Origin: Nematostella vectensis
Taxonomy: Eukaryota > Cnidaria > Anthozoa > Actiniaria > Edwardsiidae
Length of the DNA stretch: 64,000 nt
Reading direction: 5' to 3'
NCBI RefSeq assembly: GCF_932526225.1
Contig: NC_064046.1
Location: 6,621,306-6,685,305, forward strand
Position numbers and translations under genes: made by a program. The notes under the pieces were generated by a model. That model saw only the letters and a list, made by a program, of their open reading frames with translations, searched no databases and had not been told where the DNA came from. Shown piece after piece: positions 53,489 through 64,000 of the stretch (the stretch's first letter is position 1; every line of letters begins with the position of its first letter).

Positions 53489-56400
53489 TTATAACACAGA
53501 CTTGTACTTGACGGCGAACATGATCCATGTTGCGCATGCGTTCTCGGGGTATGTGAACACGCGCACGCGCACCGCAAGTCTCACGTTATCGCCTCGACAG
53601 CTGATGATTTCTTCGCATATGGGTGATCTGTAACAATTATTACAAAACATATCTAATTATCAAGGATATAGAGCTCTGTGCTTTATACATAATAGGCATC
53701 AGGACGAGAGTTTCAAAAAGTGGGCACACAAAGGTACTCAACGGTTTACCTGGGGTATTCTGAGAGTTAAACTGGGGAATTCCAAGATTTTACCTGGATA
53801 TTTTGAGGGTTAACCGGGGGTATTCTAAGGATTTGCCTTGGGTACCCTGTGGGCTTACCTGGGGTATCTAAGTGTTTACCTGGGTTATTCTAAGGATTTA
53901 CCTGAGGCAGGTTGCAAAGGCTCTTCGCGCATTACGGTGTACAAACTGTATTGGGAAACCCTTGAAGGTGTGGCCGTCAGGGATAGCACGCCTGATAGCA
54001 TGCTGGAACTCCTCATTGCCTACAGACACACCAGTGGAATGCTCGAGCTCGTAAGAGGCGAGGGCAGGGGAGAGGATGTGGCACAACTCATCATCCCAAG
54101 ATGTGCTCAGTCCTAGGTCCTTTAGGCAGAGGTAAAGTAAAACGTGAGCTTGACTTGCTCTTTAGGTCTCCAGTAAGCAAAGTTCAAGAGTTAGGAAGGT
54201 TTTTTTCTTGTGAAAGTGAGAGCTATCCTATCTGGGATCAGCGACTAAGATTCTTAGCTTGTGCCCAATGTCATTACTAAAGTTTGGTGGGGTGGGGGGT
54301 AAGGGGAGTAAGGGGAAAAGGGTACAGACAGGTAGTGAGGGTAATACCTTTCTGTGATCGCCGACCAAGCTCCTCAGCTCGTGCTCCATATCATTACTTA
54401 TGAGCGCTGAGTCTATGGTTGGTGGAAACAGAGGTGGAAGAGGGGGCATCGGAGGCTGTGCGAACAAAAAGCATCAGGTATTTTGTATGATACATCCTCT
54501 GAAAAAATGTGTAAGCGTTTGTAATTACATATACAAATAAAAGGAAAGCTAAGACCAAGAGCCCATTGGTTAAGGCACAGGGCCAATTTTACCAACCAGG
54601 CCCCCCCATATATTTACATCCTCATTATCAATGTCAGGAATGTTGTTTTCCTACCAGTATTTTAGTGCCACATATGGATTTCAGGGCATCTTCGCTCATT
54701 GCTTTCCACAGCGCTTCATTGTGGAGCTCAAATTGACAAACCTCCACAACATCCGTCGGCTGAGAGGAAATGGCAATAAATACATGTAAGCATAAAGGGC
54801 TGTTTTAAGGGCCTTGCATGGTCTGAGGAAATGTGAAAAAAATGTTGAGGTTGAACAAAACAATTGTTCCCAGTAATACAGTCTAGCTATCTTTATCAGA
54901 ACTCAGAGGACAAAGAGCAACTATATAGATGTGCCACAACAGGGACCATTATCATTGTAACGTTGAGTGACATTTGTGTAATTAAAACATCAAGTATTAC
55001 GTCATAATGCAAATTTATTATAGTACTAGTCAGACAACTCACGAGAAACTACAACACACCACTGGGTAAGAATGTTTGAAATGATATTACTTAGAGTCTT
55101 TTATGTAACTAATTCAGATTTCTCATACAGTAACATATTTTGAACGTTAACTCTCACACTCCGGTGAATTATATGGAAAATAAATTTAGATGTTTAAAAC
55201 CATGGTTCAATTGTATTCGAGTCCATGCTAGCCCTACAATCATCATAACTATTGTTGTTCAGGGTAAACACAACTCTAGTATGGTCACTGGCAGGAATTG
55301 CTTCGCCAGTGTTTCTATTGCGCTCTACCTTTCTAGGTAAGTGTAATGCAGCTTGAGGAGATGCGCTCTCACTCAAAAATATAAAATGTGGTCCATCTTA
55401 CCTGGCTGTTTGCATAGAACTCCTGATGGTTGAACACACATCCCACAGTGTGATATGGGTGCACAGGGCGTGCTTGCTGTTTATCCAGTGGAGGGTCATC
55501 AGGGTTAATAGGGCGGTGAACATATCTAATAATCAACAGATATTGGATAAGCCTGACATTATCTGCGCAAGCCTAAATAATTTTCAATGGTGGTCAGCTA
55601 TACTGTAGACCCAGTGCCATATTTGAAATTACACAAGAAGATCCTGGGGAGGAAGTTGTACTTGCTATTTTGTTGTTTAAAACATACAAGTCACTTTCGT
55701 ATGTATCTGTCTGTATAAAACACACAGAAAACATCACAATGTAAGTAACAAAAATATAGACGTCAAAGATAAATTGCAGCCAGTACAAGGAATTTCAATA
55801 TTCAGCTAAAATAATAAGGCATGCCTTTTAATAGCTTAAAACACTGAACTTTCATTGTTTTCATTACTCAATTTCTTTTACCTGTGAGCAGTGAGGCTTT
55901 CCCAAAAGGTGGCCTCTCCTTCAGGACTGATGGTGACCACCCACGTGTGTGCAACACCCTTGCTCTTGGTCCCCCCACACACATATGCATTGAGGCCAAA
56001 CCCAAGCAGCAAACTACACAGAAGGGTGGCGTGGTCCTCACAATCCTAAAAAGGTGAGAACCAGTGAATTACAGTCACGTTACCCTCTTGTCCCAGAGCC
56101 TCGAACATCTATAACCAAGTGTTAAAACAAGCTATAACCAGTCTCAACTTGAAGGGTGGCCATTTAATAAAAAAAATATTGCATACAGTTAATTTTACCC
56201 CTTTTCTTTTGCACAGAAGGGCGTGGAGGCTGCTCCACATCTCTGCTTTCCCGCCACCCACACTGGGTGTACGCTCATAACCCAGCAGACTGACAAACCT
56301 AGCAGCCTGTCGAGGGGTGTCAAGGAGTCTTCCCGTGCGCAGAGGGTGGACAAAGGAGCATACAGGCCTGTGGATATACACTTAATTACAAGTTGAATAA

Positions 56401-57932
56401 TGTAGGCAAGTGTAGGCATATTTGATTATGACAAGAAGAAATCAAATTGTTTAAAATCATATCTTTGTGAATTATTTATCAAAACACAACATCACATGCC
56501 TGTTAGTAGCACATTCATCTTGTGCAAATATCTTGACAAGTCTTTTAGAATGGGAGGGGCGGATCTGTAGAAATTCACGCCACCACTGCTTAGCATACAC
56601 CAGAAAAAGCCTCTCACGCTCTGCAACCCTGTTGTGTTCCAAGTTGATCTGGGCTTTAATCACTTCTTCTGTAAGGATCTAAGCAAACAGCAACATCAAA
56701 TATTTACTGTAAGGGTGGGTTACAAGCATTCTTTCTGGTTTTCTGCACTGCTATACCTTGCTAAACCTTGGAATCATTTCAAACTTTACATCAAGTATCC
56801 CCACTGGAACTTTAGCTTCTGCTCCAACACCATTTATCTCCACAGAACAGGTCATCCGACCAGTTGGGTTGAAAAGTATGTTACGCCATTCTAGGTAATG
56901 TGAGCCGAGGAGAGTGGTGTCGCCGGCAGTGTCTGTCTTGATAAGGACAATGTGAATGGTGTCAGAATGTGACAGGAGTGTGGCGGCATCTGCCATCTTG
57001 CTCTTGTCATGTTGAAGCTCCAGGAGGAAGCCTAATTAGCACATAAGGAAGGAATTACAACTTGTACAGTCATCACCACAACAAATTGCAGAATGATGGC
57101 CCCAAAGTACTGTTACCCCTATCATAGTTGAGTAGGATTGCCCTACTCAGAGAATGATCGCCCAACATTAGAAATGTTTGTCTTTTGAAGCAAGAAAGTC
57201 ATGCAAGAAAAGAATATTCTTGCCCTTGGCCCCAGAGAGAATTCCACATAATATAACCTTATAGGTCAGGCTCCAGTCTAAAATCCAGTTCACACTATTG
57301 ACACTTTCAGGAAGATCTGGCCCCACTAACCTTCAGTAAGATCCGGTTCACACTTACCTTCAGTAAGGTCCGGTTCACATGCACATGGTACAGGGCATGA
57401 CCTGAATCTTTGTCCTCTAAAGTGAACATGAAGCGTGAAAGTAGAGGTGACCCTGCCAGGGAGAGGTTCCGGATCCTGTAGGTGCTCTAAGAAGGCCTTG
57501 CCTCCAAGCACCTGCATATAAAGGTACCTTCTGGTGGGGTCCACCCCAACTGCAATGACAAAATGTGGCTTCCCTTTTTAATGTTGTGAGGAGGGGGGAG
57601 GGGGTGGGGAGTAAGAAATTCCATTATTACAGTAGCATGTCGATCAATGTACCTCTAATTGCTTCTTCCTTCTCTACTTCCCTCTTTTCACCCCCCAGTT
57701 TAGCTTTCCTTTTTTCCCTTTCTAGACCCTCAAATCTCAGCGATCGCATGACTTCATCAACGATCCCCTTCTCCTTCAATGCATTTAGCAAGCTTGCTTC
57801 ATCTATTTCCCGATCGTCCCCAACAAACGACTCCTCGACGCAGCCTTTGATACGAGAATGAACGCTTGCATGAGACATGTGGTTATGTATAATCTGTTTA
57901 AGCTCTTGTATCTTTTCCGGCGGCAAAGACAT
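53489..57932 (-). CDS. CEP76: CEP76, centrosomal protein of 76 kDa (complete, 650 aa)
   Basis: Eleven coding exons in continuous frame: 57932-57653, 57549-57358, 57031-56757, 56678-56500, 56367-56199, 56045-55882, 55525-55402, 54759-54655, 54455-54348, 54119-53902 and 53627-53489. They give 651 codons with the stop, and the vertebrate protein is about 659 aa. The start MSLPPEKIQELKQIIHNHMS matches the family. The C2-like half includes YLYMQVLGGKAFLEHLQDPE and EVIKAQINLEHNRVAERERL. The transglutaminase-like half includes RLFLVYAKQWWREFLQIRPS, GRLLDTPRQAARFVSLLGYE and CEDHA (catalytic-type Cys position). The end includes RRAIPDGHTFKGFPIQFVHR and TWIMFAVKYKSVL. CEP76 acts at the centriole and limits centriole re-duplication in animals. 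Intron 4 begins GC instead of GT. Confidence 0.96.
53745..53901. repeat. Degenerate ~36-bp repeat of splice-donor-like units beside CEP76 exon 10
   Basis: TTACCTGG(G/A) plus GGTATTCTAAGGAT-type phrases recur about every 36 bp. On the gene strand each unit offers CAGGTAA, like the real donor at 53902/53901. Confidence 0.65.
54230..54318 (-). pseudogene. Decayed duplicate of CEP76 exon 9
   Basis: On the minus strand the 3' side of intron 9 reads PPTPPNFSNDIGHKLRILVA, then DPR and a stop. This mirrors exon 9 (PPTIDSALISNDMEHELRSL, then VGDHRK) and includes the polyproline start. It is an old tandem exon duplication. It is not needed for the continuous frame and holds a premature stop. Confidence 0.7.
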
Positions 57933-58238
57933 ATTTATAAAATAAATCGTCGCTAGCTACCGCACTCTTTCCAAAACAAACATTTTCAAAAATGGCGGAA
58001 AATTAGTTGTACCCGGTATTTCTCAGCCAATCATTACCGGGAAGACTAGGACAAGCTTTACTGCTCATGACTTATACGCTGTACCGCTGATTTCTTACGG
58101 GCTCACTCATATTTGGCGCAAAAAATTTGAAATCACATCTAGAAAATGTGATTTTTTTTTTTTTGCGAGAGCGGCTATTATATTGTTATTCTAACGATGT
58201 ACCAGGTGTATTAGTTAACTGAATTTTGTATTGGTGTC
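57933..58238. promoter_or_regulatory. Probable bidirectional promoter, CEP76 and its + strand neighbour
   Basis: The 306 bp between divergent ATGs holds CAAAAATGGCGGAAA (a YY1-like ATGGCGG motif) and AGCCAATCATTACC (CCAAT-like). It has no clear TATA near either start. Confidence 0.5.
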
Positions 58239-59319
58239 ATGGATGAGGTCAGTAAGCTTTGCGAGGCTCTTCCGCCGTCTGATGTACCAACTTTTCACGT
58301 CGAAGTCTGCCAGCAACCTTGCAGGTACCGATACTAGGAAAAACCCTGCTACAATACAATACTTAATTAGCCGCAATAGATTATCAAGTCAAGACTTTCA
58401 CGATACAAACAATTGAAAGCATACACGACGGCAAAAGACAAATATAGCCAGGTCTTTTCAATCGATAGAACCCTATAATCCACGTTAAAAACGATTTATA
58501 TCGATAAAATCAATTTTAGTAAGTGAGTAAGACTACAGTTCTGAGGGCCCAATTCAAACGTAACTTATGTATTTGATTTATTATTGTATTTATTGGATCG
58601 TTTTGTAGAAATCGAGTCCCATTGGGCCCTTCATTTTGTAGTTGCTCCTTTTGATTAAGATTGAGTAAGAAGAGATCGATGTTTAACAATATGAATAATA
58701 GGGGACTTGCGCTAAAAAACACAATGACTTTTTAGGTGACAAACTAGTCTTTTTTTCAAAAAGGGTTTGTTTTCATTTGAAAAATTTATTTTTTCATTGT
58801 TCTCTGGCATGACAGGCACATTTATTTCTGTGTTTATTTTGGCTTGAATTTGCCACTTAAAAGGTCATGGGATCTCATAGCGCAAGTCCCCTATTAGAAA
58901 AGAATGGTGGGAGTATCAATTATTATCTATCAATCCAATCAATACCAATTAATTAAAGGATTCAATTGATTTTGTTAGTCAGATCAATTGGTTTTTCCAT
59001 ATCGATTGCTTATTGATTGAACAGGCCAGAAATATTGACTGAGGAAAAGGGACACTGCCTCCCATTATCCTCACAGTGCCCCCCCTTCCCCCGGCATTGC
59101 TGTTCATGTTATGATAATGATGAATGGTTAACATAATGGTTTTGTCATCACAGCACTGCCTTGCCCAACACCTTGAAGGATTATGTCAAGCAATTCCTGA
59201 TATGTATCGGCACTGCTTATGGTGATACAACCTTCAACCACTTTGAGAATGAGTTCCTGAACGAACATATCAAATCTATTTCCATCTGCGACACAGATCT
59301 TGTGCTGGTAGAGAGAAAG
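58239..59319 (+). CDS. 5' exons of a gene of unknown function
   Basis: Exon 1 (58239-58324) begins MDEVSKLCEALPPSDVPTFH. Exon 2 (59154 to 59307 or 59319) continues TALPNTLKDYVKQFLICIGT and NHFENEFLNEHIKSISICDT. Both join with GT-AG signals at a split codon. Two donors (GTAGAG at 59308 and GTATCG at 59320) are possible at the end. The protein is cytosolic by look, with no signal peptide. I cannot name the family. Later exons were not found before the repeats at 59640, so the gene may be truncated by the transposon at 60.2 kb or continue beyond the window. Confidence 0.55.
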
Positions 59320-59639
59320 GTATCGTGTGTGGAACAAGTCAAATCTATTTAGCAATTCCACATGAGAAACCAAAAAAATGGAAATTTCAAAACTAACATT
59401 TCTGAATATTTTTTTTCACATTTGTACTTTTTTATGCCTAGAGTTTATGAAATCAACATTTTTTTCCTGATGCACATTTAGAGGGGAGGGGGGGCACCAA
59501 ACAACTAGACTGCCAAAGGTTTATTGACTTGGGAAAAAAAGCCTCACAACCACTATAGGGAATTCTTTTTATAACACTCAACATTACAATCATAAACCAT
59601 GATTCTATTCATGATTTACTTTTTCAAGAGATGTTGAAA

Positions 59640-60212
59640 AAACACTGTCAATCTTCTTTTTAGTCGTAAAACGAAATCGGACGTTGGGAGATTCCATTTT
59701 CTTATTCATGAAAACTAACTTGAATAAGAAACAGTTCCCTATTCGTGTCTCTGCACTAATCTATTTGTTTTGTCAGAGCCTTTTCTAAGTAGCACTATCT
59801 GTCAAATTGTGGTTTTGTTAGCAAGGTCAAATTCATACGACACGCGTACGTAGTCAAGTAAAGCGTGAATAAACTTTTCCAAACATATTGTGAGAAAATA
59901 CTAACTATCCTCTTTAGAGTAGATTCCTTATTCAGATAAATATTTAAAAAGAAATCGGGCGTTATGAAATACCATTTCCTTATTCAAGAAATGTTTAGAA
60001 AATACTAAAGAACCCTCTTTTTTAGTCTATTCCTTATTCGGATAAATGGTAATAACAAGATCGGATGCTTTAAAATCCCATTTTCTTTTTCGAGAAATGT
60101 TGTGCAAACACTAACAACCCTCTTTATAGTCTATTTCTAATCCGAATGTCGTAGTAAAGATGTTGAAAAAAAAAAACACTTTAACAACCCTCTTTATAGT
60201 CCATTCCTTATT
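59640..60212. repeat. Diverged tandem repeat, ~72-106-bp spacing, 4-5 copies
   Basis: CCCTCTTTATAGTCTATTCC-like phrases recur at about 59910, 60012, 60118 and 60190, each followed by TTATTC(G/A)G and a GAAATCGG(A/G)CGTT-type phrase. Confidence 0.7.
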
Positions 60213-60596
60213 CGGGTCATTCCATATGAACTCAACCAAAGTGAAAAAATCTTTACACGTCACCGACTCCGATTTTGCTCAAATATATTTTGGTTATATA
60301 TTATGTATAAGGAACACATGCAAAATTTTAGGGTCCAACTCTAAAGGCTCTCTGAGATATGGCCTTCCCAAAATTGAGGGCTACGCCGCCATTTTACCCT
60401 CGTGAGGGGCAAACGTCAGTTTATACGAATTTAAGAGCTCAATATCTTCAAAACTAACTACAGGGACAGGGCTGAAAATTACTACTCTGACTAATTCTGG
60501 TCCAGGCTTTCAGAATATGCCATCAGAATTGCTCCATCTCCTCTCTTTTTCTAGTTTTTGGCCTATCAATTATGGTTCTTTGCATAGGCGGAAATC

Positions 60597-60955
60597 AAAA
60601 ATCCAACTTTCAGGGGTCCCCCATGAGACCAAAGTGTTGATAAAAGTTATAACTGTGCTAGATTCCTTCAATTGGGGTGCATGTCTATCTGTACTATGAG
60701 TATGGACTATCTAGAAGGCATAATATAGGAGTTAGGAAACCCGGAAAAGGCTTCCGCCTGAAAAACAACATTTTTTTACCAAATTTCTGATGGCATGTTC
60801 GCCATGTGGGCAAATACCCATGGTAATGAAATTTGTTCTATATGACTGCACATATCTGGGCTCTATTTGTTCAAAATTTCAACTTGTTTTCTCATCTCCT
60901 TCATTGTTTTGTCATGTTGGCAAATATAGGTGTTTTTTACGAAAACGCACCATAT
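60597..60955. repeat. Left long inverted repeat of the transposon
   Basis: AAAATCCAACTTTCAGGGGT, GGAGTTAGGAAACCCGGAAA, TCTGGGCTCTATTTGTTC and AAACGCACCATATTGG appear inverted at 63640-64000. Confidence 0.85.
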
Positions 60956-61082
60956 TGGCCTATTAGAGAAGCCATATATGTACATGTAGATGATACAGTC
61001 TATCATCAATTGAATATGCATAGAGAATGTCAAACAGTGAATTACATGTACTAGTACAGAGGGCTTATTCAAATCAAAGAGT

Positions 61083-63587
61083 TCATGCAAATAATGGCAG
61101 CTTCTTCTGAATAATGGCAGCATCTTCAGCAGCAAGCCTATAAAACCATGCACTCGGTCCTTGGAGCTCAGGTGCAGAGACCAAGCATACTATGTTCTGG
61201 ACTGGTACCCAGCAAGCATTCTTGCGAACAGAAGCAGGCCAAGACAAAAGTCCTGTTTTAGAGTGCTGCATAAAGTTTACGAATACATCATCATTGTCGT
61301 CTGAACGCTCCACTATACAACCAATGTACCACTCCTTATCATACATGGATGCAACATATTTCCCTGGCTGCAACTCTGTAGTATCCAGCTCTGACACCAG
61401 CTGGTCTCTACCTACAACAGTGAAATGGTCATCGGCCGATATCCGTTTCATTTGCAGTTCTGTTCGGGAAATCGGAATAAAGCAGTGGTGGGACCTTGTG
61501 CCAGTTACTTTCACTACTTTGTCATATCGTGCTGGCAAGTCGAAGCTCCTTTCATTATCTACCACATCAGCAGCTGATACAAAAAAAACTTCACTCCTGG
61601 TATATTCCTACTTAACCAGTCATACATTTGTGAAGCAGTTAGTATCTGTTGCTGCCTGAAGACTGGCTCTTGCCACCAAACGTTTAATGGTGCCACCAAT
61701 TCCATCACATGGACTTTTGCCATGTGAAGTGGCAAAAAAATGCCACACTGCCTTGAGCCCATAATCTTCTTCATGGTGGCAGAGGTTTGAAAAGTTCTTA
61801 AAGTTTTTGTATTGGCTCGCTGCACCATCACTAAAGTATAGGAGTTGTTGGATAAATGGCAGTTCAGCTTTAATGTAAGACACTATGGTCGAGATGAAGG
61901 CATGCACAGTTGTGGTTTCATGTTTCAGACAGTCTGATATTACACACATGGAAGAACACTGAAGGTCCCCTGCCAGTTTGGAGTAGATCATGAAGGGATG
62001 AAGGGTTGCCTTGGCATTGTTCCAATGAAACCCTTGTACTTCGTCCTGTATTACGAAGCTGTAGTTCTCAGCGAAATCTAACATTACTATGGCTTCCTCT
62101 TCTTTCAAATCTATGAAATGGTGCGATCTGAGAGAATCAAATGAACTGCATGTAGTTTGAATAAAGTCAGTTACAGTGGAGGTAAGACATAACATGGATG
62201 TTCTGTCCACATGTGCCCATTGTTTGTATGTTACTGTATCATTAGAGTCAAAGTCATTTGTTGAAAATATGTCAGACAAGTATTGCTACCTTCCCAGGGC
62301 ATGATTCACATAGGTGCAACATACATTGACGGCTGCTCACGGAACATACTATTTTCCCAAGCAAGTCTTTGTAGTCATGACTGCCTGGAATAGCCGCTGC
62401 AATAAGTTTCGCATTTTGGTGTTGCTCACAGACACAAACAGAGTGCATTCCCGAGGCAGTAACAGGAACACAGCATTTTGGATGCAAATCACAAAACTTC
62501 GAAAATCCTACTTTATCTGCAGGGTACTTTTTCTTGTACTCCACATACAGTTCATGCAGATTTACAAGCAATAGCTGTTTCTGCCTATGGACCTTCACGT
62601 TATTCTCATTAACAGAAACAAATTCCTTTTTTCCAGGGCATATGCGTGGATATTCCTCTGACTCATAGAATTTGACAATATGTTCTAAAACATCAGAAGG
62701 GAGTGCTCTTCCACCCTTCTTCGGGTCAGGATCAGCAAGAATACCCTTTTCTCGTCTAAGTTGCCGTGATCTCCATACCATATGATCAGTTACACCAAAG
62801 GTATCGACAATCTTTTTCCGCGACCAACTCTCTGGTTCAACGATTTTCGATCAAATTCTGGGGAATGGAAGTCGCTGTCACTTGAACTGGTTTGGCTGTC
62901 ATCGTGCTGTTCACAACATCGGTCATAACAATTTGAGCAAAGTTTCTCTCCTGGTTTCAACTTGAACTTTGTAGCCATTTCTTTGTCAACAGTTCGTAGG
63001 GATTCTATAAAAGGACTGTGAACTACATTGCATGAGAGAAACCAACAAAACATGACCAAATAAATGGCTGTTCTCGGCAGAAAAATGAAACTAGGCAACC
63101 TTACTTACTTGTAATATGTTTCTTATGAAGAGAAAATGGGTCTGTGCAAAACCTCTGCCTCATATCGTGACAAATACAACTTTTCATGATGGAAACACAT
63201 CTGGTCATCTTCAGAGAGTGAAATGCCACTCCGCCAGTTCAAAAGCTGCCTATCCACTTCTTCCAGATCACCAACTGAAATTCGACCAGACTTTCTGCAG
63301 TAAACATGCTTGTCACATTCTTCATTCAAAGAAACCCCAATTTTACACCTTTCAGAAGCCATGCAGAAGCTTTCAATTAATGAGAAGTGATTAGCTGTTT
63401 TTGTCTTAACCAGAGATGAAGCAATGCCAGCAATGCAATACCGGTGATAGATGATGCAATACCCACAATGCAATACCAGTGGAAGATGATGCAATACCCA
63501 GGGGGCATGATGCAATGCCCAATTTTGCCAAATCCTGTATTCCAAAGGAAACATTGCAACATCAGATGATATCAGGAAGATTTCCAA
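61083..63587 (-). pseudogene. Decayed DDE-type transposase-like gene
   Basis: Pieces in order on the minus strand: MCFHHEKLYLSRYE (63.2 kb, Cys/His motif), LKPGEKLCSNCYDRCC, a central region with FVSVNENNVKVHRQKQLLLV, GFSKFCDLHPKCCVPVTASG and VCVCEQHQNAKLIAAAIPGS. The catalytic-type part has MLDFAENYSFVIQDEVQGFH, YFSDGAASQYKNFKNFSNLC and FFATSHGKSPCDGIGGTIKR. The last piece (61565-61083) has WFYRLAAEDAAIIQKKLPLF. The D of LDFAENY and the D of FSDGA probably form the acid pair of a DDE-type enzyme. The reading frame shifts at about 61580, 61660, 62280, 62810 and 63150, and one intron is likely near 63010-63100. A minisatellite of GATGCAATACCC-type units sits at 63421-63520. Family name unknown to me. 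Confidence 0.7.
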
Positions 63588-64000
63588 CTAAAAAGAGTGT
63601 TGAATTGATCTGCTCTGACAACTTTAATCTCTGAATGATCGGAATAGTGCGTTTTCTTAAAAAAACGCCTATATTTGCCAACATGACTAAACAATGAAGG
63701 AGATGAGAAAACAAGTTGAAATTTTGAACAAATAGAGCCCAGATATGTGCAGTCATGTAGAACAAATTTCATTACCATGGGTATTTGCCCACATGGTGAA
63801 CCCTCCATCTGAAAATTGGTAAAAAAGTGTTATTTTTCAGGCGGAAGCCTTTTCTGGGTTCCCTAACTCCTATATTATGCCTTCTAGATAGTCCATACTC
63901 ATAGTACAGATAGACATGCACCCCAATTGAAGGAATCTAGCACAGTTATAACTTTTTTCAACACTTTTGTCTTATGGGGGACCCCTGAAAGTTGGATTTT

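Larger units (their letters stand above)
60213..64000. mobile_element. TIR DNA transposon, right end outside the window
   Basis: Long inverted repeats (60597-60955 with 63640-64000) flank a decayed transposase. The right arm is cut by the window edge. From the left arm's extent the true right end should lie some 380 bp beyond. The left end is probably near 60213 (GGTCATTCCATATGAACTC). Confidence 0.75.

Overview
The window looks like animal nuclear DNA, most likely from an anthozoan cnidarian (sea anemone or coral). Genes are split by GT-AG introns, intergenic DNA is AT-rich and full of short inverted-repeat transposons and tandem repeats, and one gene is a complete CEP76 orthologue, a centriole protein. 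A fibrinogen-like gene has the WxLVMK ... YYSPFW ... GFN arrangement I associate with cnidarian proteins. The species call is inference.

Layout. 0-10 kb: repeats, a three-exon partial gene for a secreted Ser/Thr-rich plus fibrinogen-like protein (1.8-3.3 kb, +) and a single-exon gene of unknown function (8.9-9.6 kb, +). 10-24 kb: a partial secreted mosaic gene with a mucin-like tract and a Cys-rich module (14.3-17.3 kb, -), a two-exon gene for a small secreted CBM2-like carbohydrate-binding protein (21.1-21.7 kb, -), several MITEs, and an inverted pair of hammerhead ribozyme motifs (22.6 and 22.9 kb). 24-29 kb: about 39 copies of a 117-bp satellite made of palindromes. 29.5-33.4 kb: a second CBM2-like gene with the same exon structure, whose 3.5-kb intron holds a SINE and transposon remains.

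36.1-51.1 kb: an endogenous virus-like element about 15 kb long, GC-richer and gene-dense, bounded by palindromic terminal inverted repeats. It carries a major-capsid-like gene, an FtsK/HerA-type packaging ATPase, a penton or minor-capsid-like gene, a membrane protein, an HNH endonuclease and several small conserved genes, and fits a Polinton-like/adinto-like virus. Most of its genes are broken by frameshifts or stops. It also holds a 3.9-kb G-poor non-coding block between 154-bp direct repeats. No DNA polymerase and no integrase core were seen.

51-64 kb: a minisatellite, the eleven-exon CEP76 gene (-), a divergent partial gene sharing its promoter region (+), and a TIR transposon with a decayed transposase that runs off the right end.

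The host genes do not form a pathway. The two CBM2-like genes are a local duplication, and CEP76 and its divergent neighbour probably share a promoter. Within the viral element the genes form a capsid-assembly and DNA-packaging module, now decayed.
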